Of a DNA stretch of 64,000 bases, positions 10,161 to 19,506 are shown one piece after another (position 1 is the first letter of the stretch; every line of letters begins with the position of its first letter). The notes under the pieces are model-generated. The model made no database searches. It worked only from the letters and a program-made list of their open reading frames with translations, and was not told where the DNA came from. A program made the position numbers and the translations under genes. The stretch is taken from assembly GCF_001439805.1 (NCBI RefSeq), contig NZ_JYLK01000003.1:186001-250000 (forward strand), read 5' to 3'. Source of the stretch: Pseudomonas trivialis (GTDB lineage Bacteria; Pseudomonadota; Gammaproteobacteria; Pseudomonadales; Pseudomonadaceae).

Positions 10161-10192
10161 AAAAAAGGCTACTCGAAAGAGTGGCCTTTTTT
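10161..10192 (+). terminator. Rho-independent terminator of tRNA-fMet copy 1
   Basis: Stem GGCTACTC / GAGTGGCC with a GAAA loop, flanked by an A-run and followed by TTTTTT. It starts 7 bases after the tRNA CCA end. Confidence 0.9.
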
Positions 10193-10373
10193 GTGCGTGC
10201 CTGTTTTATCAACAACTGGACCGCGCTTTATTCGAAACGAACGGCCTGGCAGTCCGGCGCGGGGCAAGCCCGCCCGCCACCCACTCCGCTCGCCACAAAA
10301 GTGTTTTCAATCGAGCACTTAGGCGGCATGGGTGGATTAATCACACTTATTTGCCGCATCCGCCCATTAACGG

Positions 10374-10401
10374 TTGACACCTCGTCGCTGGGCTGTAGAA
10401 T
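10374..10401 (+). promoter_or_regulatory. Sigma-70 promoter of second tRNA-fMet
   Basis: TTGACA (10374-10379), 16 bases, TAGAAT (10396-10401), 12 bases before the tRNA. Spacing and hexamers equal those of copy 1. Confidence 0.85.
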
Positions 10402-10413
10402 GCCGCCCACAGA

Positions 10414-10490
<77 letters not shown>

Positions 10491-10498
10491 AACATCAG

Positions 10499-10528
10499 AA
10501 AAGGCTGCTCGAAAGAGTGGCCTTTTTT
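10499..10528 (+). terminator. Rho-independent terminator of tRNA-fMet copy 2
   Basis: Stem GGCTGCTC / GAGTGGCC, GAAA loop, then TTTTTT. It is nearly the same as the terminator of copy 1, with one base changed in the 5' arm. Confidence 0.88.
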
Positions 10529-10766
10529 GTATCCGGTGAAAAAGTTCTTCTTAAACAATGACCTGGCATCTTTCATGAAACCCTCCACGGTTTGTTGAGT
10601 CCATCTCATTGCACGCTATGCTCAATGTTCAAGCACTACCCTCTACGACCAATGGCCGCTGTCGCCGCCCCCGGTGTTCCGCGTTAATATTTGTACTTAT
10701 TTTGTCCATAGGGATTGGTAACTTGGCTGGATACCTCCATCCTGTCGCGCACAATCCACGAGGTGA

Positions 10767-13412
10767 TTGATGCGCGCCAACTCGTCTGAACCACAAGAGA
10801 CCGTCACAGCGGAACAACCGATCGCTCCCGGCCGTTTGCGCTGGCTGGATCTGTTGAGCAAATACCGTCAGCCCATCGGGCTGGCCGTGACCTTGCTGCT
10901 GTTCGCTATCGCCCTGATCGCCTGTCGGCATCTGCTGCTGGAGCTGGACCTTTACGCGCTCCATGATTCGATTCTGGAAGTGCCCAGGCCCGCCCTGCTC
11001 GGTGCGTTCGGCGCGGCCGTCGCCGGCTTTATCATTCTGCTGGGCTATGAGTTTTCCGGCGCACGCTATGCCGGGGTGAAGCTGCCTGCCAAGACCCTGG
11101 CCCTCGGCGGCTTCACCGCCTTTGCCATCGGCAACGCAATTGGCCTGTCGATGCTCTCCGGCGGATCGGTGCGTTACCGTTTATATGCACGCCACGGCGT
11201 GGGCGCCTCGGAAGTCGCGCACATGACCGTGTTCGCCAGCCTTGCCTTGGGCTGCGCCCTGCCGCCGCTGGCCGCGCTGGCCACCTTGAGTAACCTGCCG
11301 GCGGCTTCGACCTACCTGCATTTGCCGCAAAGCCTGCTCGGCGGCGTGGCCGGGGCCGTGCTGCTGTTGTCGGCCGCGCTGTGCATCGGCATCTACCGCC
11401 GTCGCCTGCCGGAACAGCCTTACCCGGACAACCTGCTGGTCAGGGCCGGACGCCGCACCCTGCGCCTGCCGGGTCGTCGCCTGACCTTCCTGCAGTTGAT
11501 CATCACCGCGCTCGACGTGGCCGCTGCCGCCACCGTCCTCTACCTGTTGCTGCCGGAAGCGCCGCCCTTCGGCCCATTCCTGCTGGTGTACCTGCTGGCC
11601 CTGGCCGCCGGCGTACTCAGCCATGTACCGGGCGGGGTTGGGGTGTTCGAGGCGATCCTGCTGGCAGCGTTTGCCGACAAACTGGGCGCCGCACCCTTGG
11701 CCGCCGCGCTGCTGCTGTACCGCATGATCTACGTGGTGCTGCCGCTGCTGATCGCCTGTGTGTTCCTGCTGGTCAACGAAGCCCAGCGTCTGTTCCAGAC
11801 CCAGCAGAGTCTGCGGGTTGCTTCAGGGCTGGCGGCGCCAGTGTTGGCCGTACTGGTTTTTTTGTCCGGCGTGGTCCTGCTGTTCTCTGGCGCCACGCCC
11901 GAAATCGACTCACGCCTGGAAAACATCGGCTTCCTGATTCCCCACCGCCTGATTGACGCCTCGCACTTTGGTGCCAGCCTGATCGGCGTGCTCTGCCTGT
12001 TGCTGGCCCAGGGTCTGCGTCGACGCTTGTCGGCTGCCTGGATGCTGACCATGGTGCTGCTGCTGACGGGCGCCCTGCTCTCGCTGCTCAAGGGATTCGA
12101 CTGGGAAGAAGCCAGCCTGATGACCATGACGGCGGTGCTGCTGGCGATCTTCCGCCGCTCGTTCTACCGTGCCAGCCGCCTCACCGAATTGCCGTTCTCG
12201 CCGCTTTACCTGGTGGCCAGCGTGTGCGTACTGGGCGCGTCGATCTGGCTGCTGCTGTTTGCCTATCAGGATGTGCCTTACAGCCATCAGCTGTGGTGGC
12301 AATTCACCCTCGATGCCAACGCGCCGCGCGGCCTGCGCTCGCTGCTGGGCGCCGCGGTGCTGCTGGTGATCGTTTCGCTGACCTGGCTGCTGCGCACCGC
12401 CCGCCCGATCATTCACTTGCCGACCCCGGACGAACTGGAGCGCGCCACCCGCATCCTGATGGCCTCATCGCAACCCGACGGCGGCCTGGCACTGACCGGC
12501 GACAAGGCCCTGCTGTTCCACCCCAACGACGAAGCCTTCCTCATGTACGCCCGTCGCGGGCGCAGCCTGGTGGCCTTGTACGACCCCATCGGGCCGACCC
12601 AGCCGCGCGCCGAAATGATCTGGCAGTTCCGCGACCTGTGCGATATCCACCACGCGCGGCCGGTGTTCTATCAGGTGCGCGCTGAAAACCTGCCGTACTA
12701 CATGGACATCGGCCTCACCGCGATCAAGCTGGGCGAAGAAGCCCGGGTCGACCTCAAACGCTTTGACCTGGAAGCCAAGGGCAAAGAGATGAAGGACCTG
12801 CGCTACACCTGGAACCGCGGCACCCGGGACGGCTTGTCCCTGGAGATTTTCGAACCGGGCCAGGCACCGATGGACGAGCTCAAGGTCATCTCCGATGCCT
12901 GGCTGACCGGCAAGAATGTGCGCGAAAAGGGGTTTTCCCTGGGACGCTTCAGCGACGACTACCTCAAGCACTTTCGCATCGCGATCATTCGCTTCGAAGG
13001 GCGCCCGGTGGCCTTCGCCAATTTGCTCGAGACCTACAACCACGACCTGGCCAGCCTCGACCTGATGCGTGCGCACCCCGACGCGCCGAAACTGACCATG
13101 GAATTCATGATGGTCGGCCTGATCCAGCATTATAAGAACCACGGCTACGCCCGCTTCAGCCTGGGCATGGTGCCGTTGTCGGGCCTGCAACCGCGCCGTG
13201 GCGCGCCGCTGACCCAGCGCCTGGGTTCGATGGTGTTCCGCCGTGGCGAGCAACTGTATAACTTCCAAGGTTTGCGCCGCTTCAAAGACAAATTCCAGCC
13301 TGACTGGGAACCTCGTTATATGGCCGTGCCCGCCGGACTTGATCCGCTGGTGGCACTGGCCGACACCGCCGCCCTGATCGCGGGCGGCTTGACTGGATTG
13401 GTGAAACGCTGA
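10767..13412 (+). CDS. mprF: MprF: aminoacyl-phosphatidylglycerol synthase/flippase
   Basis: This inner-membrane enzyme transfers an amino acid from aminoacyl-tRNA to phosphatidylglycerol, lowering surface negative charge and raising tolerance to cationic peptides and acid. In P. aeruginosa the homologue (PA0920) makes alanyl-PG. The 881-residue protein has an N-terminal flippase region with about 14 membrane segments (residues 35-540). A C-terminal DUF2156/GNAT-like synthase domain follows (about 550-865; e.g. LYDPIGPTQPRAEMIWQF). A ribosome site (GAGGTGA) precedes the ATG. The stop codon overlaps the next gene's start, as in the PA0920-PA0919 pair. Confidence 0.93.
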   Translation: MMRANSSEPQETVTAEQPIAPGRLRWLDLLSKYRQPIGLAVTLLLFAIALIACRHLLLELDLYALHDSILEVPRPALLGAFGAAVAGFIILLGYEFSGARYAGVKLPAKTLALGGFTAFAIGNAIGLSMLSGGSVRYRLYARHGVGASEVAHMTVFASLALGCALPPLAALATLSNLPAASTYLHLPQSLLGGVAGAVLLLSAALCIGIYRRRLPEQPYPDNLLVRAGRRTLRLPGRRLTFLQLIITALDVAAAATVLYLLLPEAPPFGPFLLVYLLALAAGVLSHVPGGVGVFEAILLAAFADKLGAAPLAAALLLYRMIYVVLPLLIACVFLLVNEAQRLFQTQQSLRVASGLAAPVLAVLVFLSGVVLLFSGATPEIDSRLENIGFLIPHRLIDASHFGASLIGVLCLLLAQGLRRRLSAAWMLTMVLLLTGALLSLLKGFDWEEASLMTMTAVLLAIFRRSFYRASRLTELPFSPLYLVASVCVLGASIWLLLFAYQDVPYSHQLWWQFTLDANAPRGLRSLLGAAVLLVIVSLTWLLRTARPIIHLPTPDELERATRILMASSQPDGGLALTGDKALLFHPNDEAFLMYARRGRSLVALYDPIGPTQPRAEMIWQFRDLCDIHHARPVFYQVRAENLPYYMDIGLTAIKLGEEARVDLKRFDLEAKGKEMKDLRYTWNRGTRDGLSLEIFEPGQAPMDELKVISDAWLTGKNVREKGFSLGRFSDDYLKHFRIAIIRFEGRPVAFANLLETYNHDLASLDLMRAHPDAPKLTMEFMMVGLIQHYKNHGYARFSLGMVPLSGLQPRRGAPLTQRLGSMVFRRGEQLYNFQGLRRFKDKFQPDWEPRYMAVPAGLDPLVALADTAALIAGGLTGLVKR

Positions 13413-14692
13413 TGATTCGACGTTCCTGGCGGTATGTATTGGCCATCGTGGTGTTGCTCGCCCTGATCGCAGGCGGCGGCTTCTGGTACTGGACCCGCCC
13501 CGCCCCGCAGCCGGTGCTGGAGCAGATGCCCCAGGCCGACGGCACGGTGATGACCCTTGTGACCCCCGCTGCCGCCGCCAAAGCCCGCGTGGCCGTGGCC
13601 GTGCCAGCCGATCAGACCCTGACCGACAGTCAGTTGATCGCCCTGAGCCAGGGCGGCAAGGCGCAGATTGTCCAGGTGATCCTGCCCAAGGACGATTGCA
13701 AGCTGCAGGAACAGGCGCTGCAAAACGCCCTGGGCCAGCTCAAGGGCCCCGCGACCCTGGTCAGCGGCATCGGCCCTGGCGCCGCCCTCGCCTGGCGCTG
13801 GCTGGCCACGCAGAACGACGACAAGGCCAACGCCATCTCCGTCGGCTTCGCCCTGGTGCAGGAAGGCTGCAAGGATCCGCTGCCGAAAACCGCCGCCCAT
13901 GGCAACTGGCTGGTGGCGTGGAACGATAACCCTGACGATGAAAGCGCCAGCTTCGTACGCGATACACCGCGCGCCACCACCAGCATCAGCGATTACGACA
14001 TCCATTACCCGCAAGTGCTGAACAACGAGCTGCGCAAGCAACTGGTGGGTTCAGACAACGGCGGCCTGGCCATCCCGGTGGTCGAAGTGCCCGCCGGTCA
14101 AGCCAAGGACACCGTGACGCTGTTTCTCTCCGGTGACGGCGGCTGGCGCGACCTGGACCGCGACGTGGCCGGTGAAATGGCCAAGATCGGCTACCCCGTT
14201 GTGGGCATCGATACCCTGCGCTACTACTGGCAGCACAAGAGCCCGGAACAAAGCGCCAAGGACCTCACCGAGCTGATGCAGCACTACCGGCAGAAATGGG
14301 GCACCAAGCGCTTCGTGCTGACGGGTTATTCGTTCGGCGCCGACGTACTGCCGGCGATCTACAACCGCCTGCCGGAAAATGAACAGCAACGCGTCGATGC
14401 AATCATCCTGCTCGCATTCGCCCGCACCGGCAGCTTTGAAATCGAAGTGGAAGGTTGGCTGGGCAACGCCGGCAAAGAGGCCGCCACCGGCCCGGAAATG
14501 GCCAAGCTGCCAGCGGAGAAAGTGGTGTGCATCTATGGCGCCGAAGAAGTCGACGAGAGCGGCTGCACCGACAAGACGGCGGTGGGTGAGGCGTTGAAAT
14601 TACCGGGCGGGCATCACTTCGATGAAAACTACCCGGCGCTGGCCAAGCGGCTGGTGGAGATCATCGTCAAGCACCAGGCCAAAGCCGAGTAA
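13412..14692 (+). CDS. VirJ/AcvB-family periplasmic hydrolase (PA0919-like, aminoacyl-PG hydrolase)
   Basis: This 426-residue protein has an N-terminal membrane anchor or signal (residues 6-25). Two alpha/beta-hydrolase-like parts follow; the second has the nucleophile elbow GYSFGAD at about residue 308-314 and an FLSGDGGWRDLD motif at about 234-245. Family members are annotated AcvB/VirJ 'virulence factor'. The P. aeruginosa neighbour of mprF, PA0919, hydrolyses alanyl-PG in the periplasm. Its ATG overlaps the mprF stop (TGATG), so the two are translationally coupled. That supports a lipid-homeostasis partner role here. Confidence 0.88.
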   Translation: MIRRSWRYVLAIVVLLALIAGGGFWYWTRPAPQPVLEQMPQADGTVMTLVTPAAAAKARVAVAVPADQTLTDSQLIALSQGGKAQIVQVILPKDDCKLQEQALQNALGQLKGPATLVSGIGPGAALAWRWLATQNDDKANAISVGFALVQEGCKDPLPKTAAHGNWLVAWNDNPDDESASFVRDTPRATTSISDYDIHYPQVLNNELRKQLVGSDNGGLAIPVVEVPAGQAKDTVTLFLSGDGGWRDLDRDVAGEMAKIGYPVVGIDTLRYYWQHKSPEQSAKDLTELMQHYRQKWGTKRFVLTGYSFGADVLPAIYNRLPENEQQRVDAIILLAFARTGSFEIEVEGWLGNAGKEAATGPEMAKLPAEKVVCIYGAEEVDESGCTDKTAVGEALKLPGGHHFDENYPALAKRLVEIIVKHQAKAE

Positions 14693-14723
14693 TGACGCAA
14701 AACCCAATGTAGAAGAGGGTTTA

Positions 14724-14751
14724 TGTGGGAGGGGGCTTGCCCCCTCCCACA
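14724..14751. repeat. Lone REP palindrome
   Basis: TGTGGGAGGGGG and CCCCCTCCCACA are joined by only 4 bases (CTTG). This looks like a REP doublet collapsed to its outer arms. It sits between two convergent genes and can form a strong bidirectional hairpin. Confidence 0.85.
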
Positions 14752-14774
14752 TTTGTTTGCGGTCAGCCTGAAAT

Positions 14775-16484
14775 TTATCGCGGTTCGATGTGGGCAATCA
14801 TCAACTGCACGGTTTCATTGCCACGAAACTCGTTCACATCCAGCTTGTAGGCCAACTCCACCCAACGCACCGTCGGGTTTGGCCAGACTTCACGGTCCAC
14901 CCCAAACGCAATGCCGTCGAGCTTCACCGAACCGCATTCGCTCTTGAGCACCACTTTCAGGTGCCGCTCGCCCACCACACGCTGCTCCACCAGCTGGAAC
15001 ACACCATGGAACACCGGCTCGGGAAAGTGCTGCCCCCACGGTCCGGCATGACGCAACGCGCGGGCCAGTTCCAGGTGAAACTCTTCAACGGCCAGGGTGC
15101 CGTCGGTCAGCAGGCGACCGGTGAGGTCTTCTTCGCGCAGTTGCCGACGCACTTCGGCATCGAACGCCTGGGCAAACAACGGAAAATTCGCCTCGGGCAA
15201 TGTCAGCCCCGCCGCCATGGCGTGGCCGCCGTATTTGGCGATCAGGTTGGGATGCTGGCTGGCAACCACGGCCAGCGCGTCACGGATATGAAAGCCCTGT
15301 ACCGAACGCCCCGAGCCCTTGAGCAGGCCATCGCCCGCATCGGCGAACGCAATGGTGGGGCGAAAATAGCGTTCCTTCATGCGCGAGGCGAGGATGCCGA
15401 TCACACCCTGGTGCCACTCCGGATCGAACAGGCACAAACCGTAGGGCATCGACTCCACCGGCAGGTCCTTGAGCTGGGCCAGGGCCTCGCGCTGCATGCC
15501 TTGCTCGATGGACTTGCGGTCCTGGTTCATGCCGTCCAGCTGCGCGGCCATTTCCCGGGCGGCAGCCATATCGGTGGTGAGCAGGCATTCAATGCCCAGG
15601 CTCATGTCGTCCAGGCGGCCGGCAGCGTTGAGCCGTGGGCCGAGGATAAACCCCAGGTCGGTGGAGGTGATGCGCGCCGCGTCGCGCTTGGCCACTTCCA
15701 GGATCGCCTTGATCCCCGGCCGGGCGCGACCGGCGCGAATGCGTTCCAGGCCCTGATGCACCAGGATGCGGTTGTTGGCATCCAGCGGCACCACGTCGGC
15801 GACGCTGCCCAGGGCCACCAGGTCGAGCAGATCACCGATGTTTGGCTGCGGCTTGTCCGTATACCAACCCAGGTCGCGCAAGCGTGCACGCAGGGCCATC
15901 AGCACATAGAAGATCACGCCGACGCCCGCCAGGGCCTTGCTGGGGAATTCACAGCCGGGCTGGTTCGGGTTGACGATTGCGTCCGCCGCCGGCAGTTCAT
16001 CACCCGGCAAGTGGTGGTCGGTGACCAGCACCTTGAGCCCGGCCGCCTTGGCCGCCGCCACGCCTTCGACGCTGGAAATGCCGTTGTCCACGGTGATCAG
16101 CAACTGCGGCTCACGCTGCAGCGCCACGGCGACGATTTCCGGGGTCAGGCCGTAGCCATACTCGAAACGGTTGGGCACCAGGTAATCCACATGGGCCGCG
16201 CCGAGCAAGCGCAGGCCCAGGGTGCCTACGGTGCTGGCAGTGGCGCCATCGGCATCGAAGTCACCGACGATCAGGATGCGCTGGCGCTGCTCCAGGGCGA
16301 CCACCAGCAAGTCCACCGCCGCGTCGATGCCCTTGAGCCGCTGATAGGGAATCAACTGCTTGAGGCTTTTATCCAGCTCGACCTCGGAGCGCACCCCGCG
16401 CGCAGCGTAAAGGCGGGTCAACAGCGGTGGCAGATCACCGAGAAACGGCAGGACAGCGGGCAACGGACGGGGATCGATACGCAT
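14775..16484 (-). CDS. recJ: Single-stranded-DNA exonuclease RecJ
   Basis: RecJ is a 5'-3' single-strand exonuclease of the DHH family, used in RecF recombination, mismatch repair and base-excision repair. The 569-residue protein carries the DHH metal motifs: ILIVGDFDADGATAS (about 74-88), VTDHHLPGDELP (about 154-165, the DHH box) and the DHHA1 motif KYGGHAMAAGLTLPE (about 410-424). A C-terminal OB-like domain completes the family length. It is the first gene on its strand before yaeQ, with a 58-base gap. Confidence 0.97.
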   Translation of the reverse strand: MRIDPRPLPAVLPFLGDLPPLLTRLYAARGVRSEVELDKSLKQLIPYQRLKGIDAAVDLLVVALEQRQRILIVGDFDADGATASTVGTLGLRLLGAAHVDYLVPNRFEYGYGLTPEIVAVALQREPQLLITVDNGISSVEGVAAAKAAGLKVLVTDHHLPGDELPAADAIVNPNQPGCEFPSKALAGVGVIFYVLMALRARLRDLGWYTDKPQPNIGDLLDLVALGSVADVVPLDANNRILVHQGLERIRAGRARPGIKAILEVAKRDAARITSTDLGFILGPRLNAAGRLDDMSLGIECLLTTDMAAAREMAAQLDGMNQDRKSIEQGMQREALAQLKDLPVESMPYGLCLFDPEWHQGVIGILASRMKERYFRPTIAFADAGDGLLKGSGRSVQGFHIRDALAVVASQHPNLIAKYGGHAMAAGLTLPEANFPLFAQAFDAEVRRQLREEDLTGRLLTDGTLAVEEFHLELARALRHAGPWGQHFPEPVFHGVFQLVEQRVVGERHLKVVLKSECGSVKLDGIAFGVDREVWPNPTVRWVELAYKLDVNEFRGNETVQLMIAHIEPR

Positions 16485-16542
16485 GGGACGGGATGGGATC
16501 TCTAGGGGGGGATTTTAGTTTCAAGCTTGCGGCTGCAACTCT

Positions 16543-17085
16543 TCAACCGCGCTCGCCAACCAGCCACTGCAATTGCACTTCATGCTGGCCACGGTCGTCG
16601 GTGACAAAAAGGGTGCCTTCACTGATCATCACGTCCCACTTGATCACCCGTGGCATGTCCTTGGCCAACACCTCGAGGATTTCCTGGGGCACGGCGGCGA
16701 TGTGCACGTTCTTCAGGTTATTGGCCACCGGGACCACCTTGCCTTCCCACACCCGCAGGCTGCCATAGGCCAGCAGGCTGGTGCGTTCGGTGCGGCGCGA
16801 GCACCAGGTCAGGCGGTCGGCATCCGGCTGGCCGACTTCGATCCAGTGCAACACTCGGTCATCCAGGCTTTTTTCCCACAGGGCTGGCTCGTCAACATCC
16901 GACAGGCCGCGCCCGAACGCCAGTTGCTCGTTGTACCAGAGGGCGTAGGCCAGCAGGCGCACGGTCATGCGCTCTTCGGTTTCCGAAGGGTGGCGGGCGA
17001 TGGTCTGTTTGACGCTCTCGTACACCGAACGATCAAGGTCGGTGAGGTTGAGTTCGAATTTGTAGGTCGTGGACGGCTGGGCCAT
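16543..17085 (-). CDS. yaeQ: YaeQ family protein
   Basis: This is a 180-residue cytoplasmic protein of the YaeQ family, whose fold resembles PD-(D/E)XK nucleases. Its role is not settled; a link to suppression of an rfaH phenotype in E. coli has been reported for the family. Recognisable family segments are YKFELNLTDLDRSVYE, TVRLLAYALWYNEQL and WIEVGQPDADRL. It reads toward recJ and may be cotranscribed with it. The start at 17085 gives the family's usual length. Confidence 0.93.
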   Translation of the reverse strand: MAQPSTTYKFELNLTDLDRSVYESVKQTIARHPSETEERMTVRLLAYALWYNEQLAFGRGLSDVDEPALWEKSLDDRVLHWIEVGQPDADRLTWCSRRTERTSLLAYGSLRVWEGKVVPVANNLKNVHIAAVPQEILEVLAKDMPRVIKWDVMISEGTLFVTDDRGQHEVQLQWLVGERG

Positions 17086-17237
17086 GAACGGGCTTCTAGA
17101 GACAGGGAAAGGCGGTCAGTCTAACCGATGAAGCGCTCATTCAACGAATTCTGCGCTGCATCATCCTTATCCCTGAATGGCGCGCCTATGTTAAAAGCAT
17201 CACATCCCCTCCCCGCCCAGCGCAGACAAGGATCACC

Positions 17238-18437
17238 ATGTCGTTTAATGCCAAGCCGCTTGCCGGCCTCAAAGTCATCGAACTCGGCACCCTCATCGCC
17301 GGCCCGTTTGCTTCGCGTATCTGCGCCGAGTTCGGCGCCGAGGTGATCAAGGTCGAGTCACCGGACGGCGGCGACCCGCTGCGTAAATGGCGCAAGCTGT
17401 ATGAAGGCACTTCGCTGTGGTGGTTCGTGCAGGCGCGCAACAAGAAGTCACTGACGCTGAACCTAAAACACCCCGATGGTCTGGCGATTCTCAAGCAACT
17501 GCTGGCAGACGCCGACATCCTGATCGAAAACTTCCGCCCCGGCGTGCTGGAAAAGCTCGGCCTGGGCTGGGACACCCTGCATGCATTGAACCCGAAACTG
17601 GTGATGGTTCGCCTCTCGGGCTTTGGCCAGACCGGGCCGATGAAAGACCAGCCAGGGTTCGGCGCGGTGGGCGAATCCATGGGCGGGCTGCGCTACATCA
17701 CCGGCTTCGAGGACCGCCCGCCGGTGCGCACGGGCATCTCCATCGGCGATTCGATTGCCGCACTGTGGGCGGTGATCGGCGCATTGATGGCGCTGCGTCA
17801 TCGTGAGGTCAATGGAGGGTTGGGCCAGGTGGTGGATGTGGCGCTGTATGAAGCCATCTTCGCCATGATGGAAAGCATGATCCCGGAGTTCGACGTGTTC
17901 GGGTTTATCCGCGAGCGCACCGGCAACATCATGCCCGGTATAACACCGTCCTCGATCCACACCAGCGCCGACGGCAAGCACGTGCAGATCGGCGCCAACG
18001 GTGACGCGATTTTCAAGCGTTTCATGTCAGCCATCGGCCGTGAAGACTTGGCGAACGATCCGCAACTGGCCAGCAATGACGGGCGAGACAGCCGTCGCGA
18101 CGAGCTGTACGGCGTGATTGATCGTTGGGTCAACTCCCTGCCACTGGAGCAGGTAGTAGAGCAGTTGAACAAGGCCGACGTGCCCGCCAGCCGAATCTAC
18201 AGTGCCGAAGACATGCTAGGCGATCCGCAGTTTCTCGCGCGGGAGATGTTCCTCAAGGCCCAATTGCCGGGCGGCAAGGACTTCAAGATGCCGGGCATCG
18301 TGCCCAAGCTTTCGGACACGCCAGGCAGCTGCGAATGGGTCGGACCGCAATTGGGCGAGCACAATGGTGTATTGCTGACCGAGCTGGGTTATGACGCGGC
18401 GGCGATTGTTCGCCTGCGTGAACAGGGCGCGATCTGA
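17238..18437 (+). CDS. CaiB/BaiF (class III) CoA-transferase
   Basis: This 399-residue enzyme belongs to the formyl-CoA / succinyl-CoA:dicarboxylate transferase family, which moves CoA between carboxylic acids through an aspartyl-CoA intermediate. The catalytic Asp is D171 in TGISIGDSIAAL. The N-terminal KVIELGTLIAGPFASRICA and GAEVIKVESPDGGDP are family signatures. The substrate cannot be read from the sequence. No dehydrogenase or hydratase lies next to it. It is divergent from yaeQ, with about 150 bases between. Confidence 0.9.
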   Translation: MSFNAKPLAGLKVIELGTLIAGPFASRICAEFGAEVIKVESPDGGDPLRKWRKLYEGTSLWWFVQARNKKSLTLNLKHPDGLAILKQLLADADILIENFRPGVLEKLGLGWDTLHALNPKLVMVRLSGFGQTGPMKDQPGFGAVGESMGGLRYITGFEDRPPVRTGISIGDSIAALWAVIGALMALRHREVNGGLGQVVDVALYEAIFAMMESMIPEFDVFGFIRERTGNIMPGITPSSIHTSADGKHVQIGANGDAIFKRFMSAIGREDLANDPQLASNDGRDSRRDELYGVIDRWVNSLPLEQVVEQLNKADVPASRIYSAEDMLGDPQFLAREMFLKAQLPGGKDFKMPGIVPKLSDTPGSCEWVGPQLGEHNGVLLTELGYDAAAIVRLREQGAI

Positions 18438-18464
18438 CGCCGTGACAAATCGCGGGCAAAAAGA

Positions 18465-18496
18465 AACCCCGAAGCGTGGGGAGACACTTCAGGGTT
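18465..18496 (-). terminator. Terminator of the DUF3509 gene
   Basis: Arms AACCCCGAAG and CTTCAGGGTT pair with one mismatch. On the minus strand the stem is followed by TTTCTTTTTG, a suitable T-run. It lies 120 bases past the stop of the DUF3509 gene and just after the convergent CoA-transferase. Confidence 0.5.
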
Positions 18497-18616
18497 AAAC
18501 GTGGCCTTACAATGACCAGTACAACAAGCCACAAACACCGGAGCACAATGTTTGCTCTTGCTGTTACAAAATCTGACCGAGCATGCTGTGGGAAGTTTCC
18601 ATCAATAAACAATTCT

Positions 18617-18901
18617 TCATGCCAGCGCCGCGCCACGTGTCTGGGCCGCGTTGCGCAGCGCCGCGATGACCGAGGGTTCCAGGCGCCCTTCGGCAATCTT
18701 GATGTCGCGCAGCAGGCAATCCACCACATCCACCAGCAAACGTTTATCCATCAATTGCACCTGGTCGACTTCACGCTCGACCACGATGGCGCCGGCAGGA
18801 TTCTTCACGGTCACCAGGCTCTCGCCCTGCACACCAGAGGTGGTCAGCGTAACCTGATAAGGGCTCAGTGCTTCGTCGAGCAATAGGCTGATACTTTCCA
18901 T
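18617..18901 (-). CDS. DUF3509 family protein
   Basis: This 94-residue protein is typical of Pseudomonas genomes and has no known function. It starts MESISLLLDEALSPYQVTL and has alternating strands in the first half (VTVKNPAGAIVVEREV) and two helices in the second (LLVDVVDCLLRDI, SVIAALRNAAQ). The ATG at 18901 is preferred over one 12 bases upstream because family proteins start MES. It stands alone. A hairpin with a T-run lies 120 bases downstream. Confidence 0.8.
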   Translation of the reverse strand: MESISLLLDEALSPYQVTLTTSGVQGESLVTVKNPAGAIVVEREVDQVQLMDKRLLVDVVDCLLRDIKIAEGRLEPSVIAALRNAAQTRGAALA

Positions 18902-19200
18902 CTCGATCACCACTCAATAGTTCGGGAACAATCGTCTTAACGGGTGCTGCATCTATCCTAAGTGACTGGTCCTGACGTAGGAAAGTTCGCTTTTTCGTCT
19001 TTCAACGGTTGCAGGGGGATGACGACACCAGCATGCGCTCGCAACATGACAAGTAAAAAACGGCGGCACATAACTGCTTACGCAATGGGCTGCTGTTTTG
19101 GGGTTTGCCGGGCGTTGAGGCTGGAGGTGAATCCTATACTCGGTGAGCGCTGCACGACTGAGCGCATGTCAAAAGGCCCTGATTGCGAAGGATGATTACG

Positions 19201-19422
19201 ATGGTGGAAAACAAAGAGGAGCAGGCAACAATGGAGAGGATGCATGCCGATGTAAGGCGTATCTACGCCGAGATATCACGCATGCAGGCAGAGCGAGACA
19301 AGCTCAAGTCCGAGTCAATGAAGATAACCTGTGAAACGTTCTGGTACCCCATGGGGGTGGCGATGGCCGTAGTGGCAACCATCGCTTCAATCACCGGAGT
19401 GGCAATCAAACTGCTTATGTAA
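19201..19422 (+). CDS. Small membrane protein with coiled coil, function unknown
   Basis: This 73-residue protein has a charged, heptad-like helix (residues 8-40; RRIYAEISRMQAERDKLKSE) followed by one membrane segment (about 46-70; YPMGVAMAVVATIASITGVA). The ATG at 19201 is chosen because AAGGA lies about 9 bases upstream. A possible -10 (TATACT, 19135-19140) lies about 60 bases before it. Helix-plus-membrane proteins of this size include holin-like and toxin-like proteins as well as assembly factors; nothing nearby favours one. Confidence that it is a gene is fair. Confidence 0.6.
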   Translation: MVENKEEQATMERMHADVRRIYAEISRMQAERDKLKSESMKITCETFWYPMGVAMAVVATIASITGVAIKLLM

Positions 19423-19452
19423 TCAGGACGCTACCGGGCCTGCCACACACCA

Positions 19453-19488
19453 AAACGCCGCTGCCCCAGGGATGGGAAAGCGGCGTTT
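19453..19488 (-). terminator. Terminator between small membrane protein gene and thrC
   Basis: A 10-bp perfect stem (AAACGCCGCT / AGCGGCGTTT) with a 16-base loop sits 19 bases past the thrC stop, between two convergent genes. It should serve thrC and perhaps the small gene too. The T-run on either strand is short. Confidence 0.7.
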
Positions 19489-19506
19489 CGATTTTCGCGG
19501 AATGCC

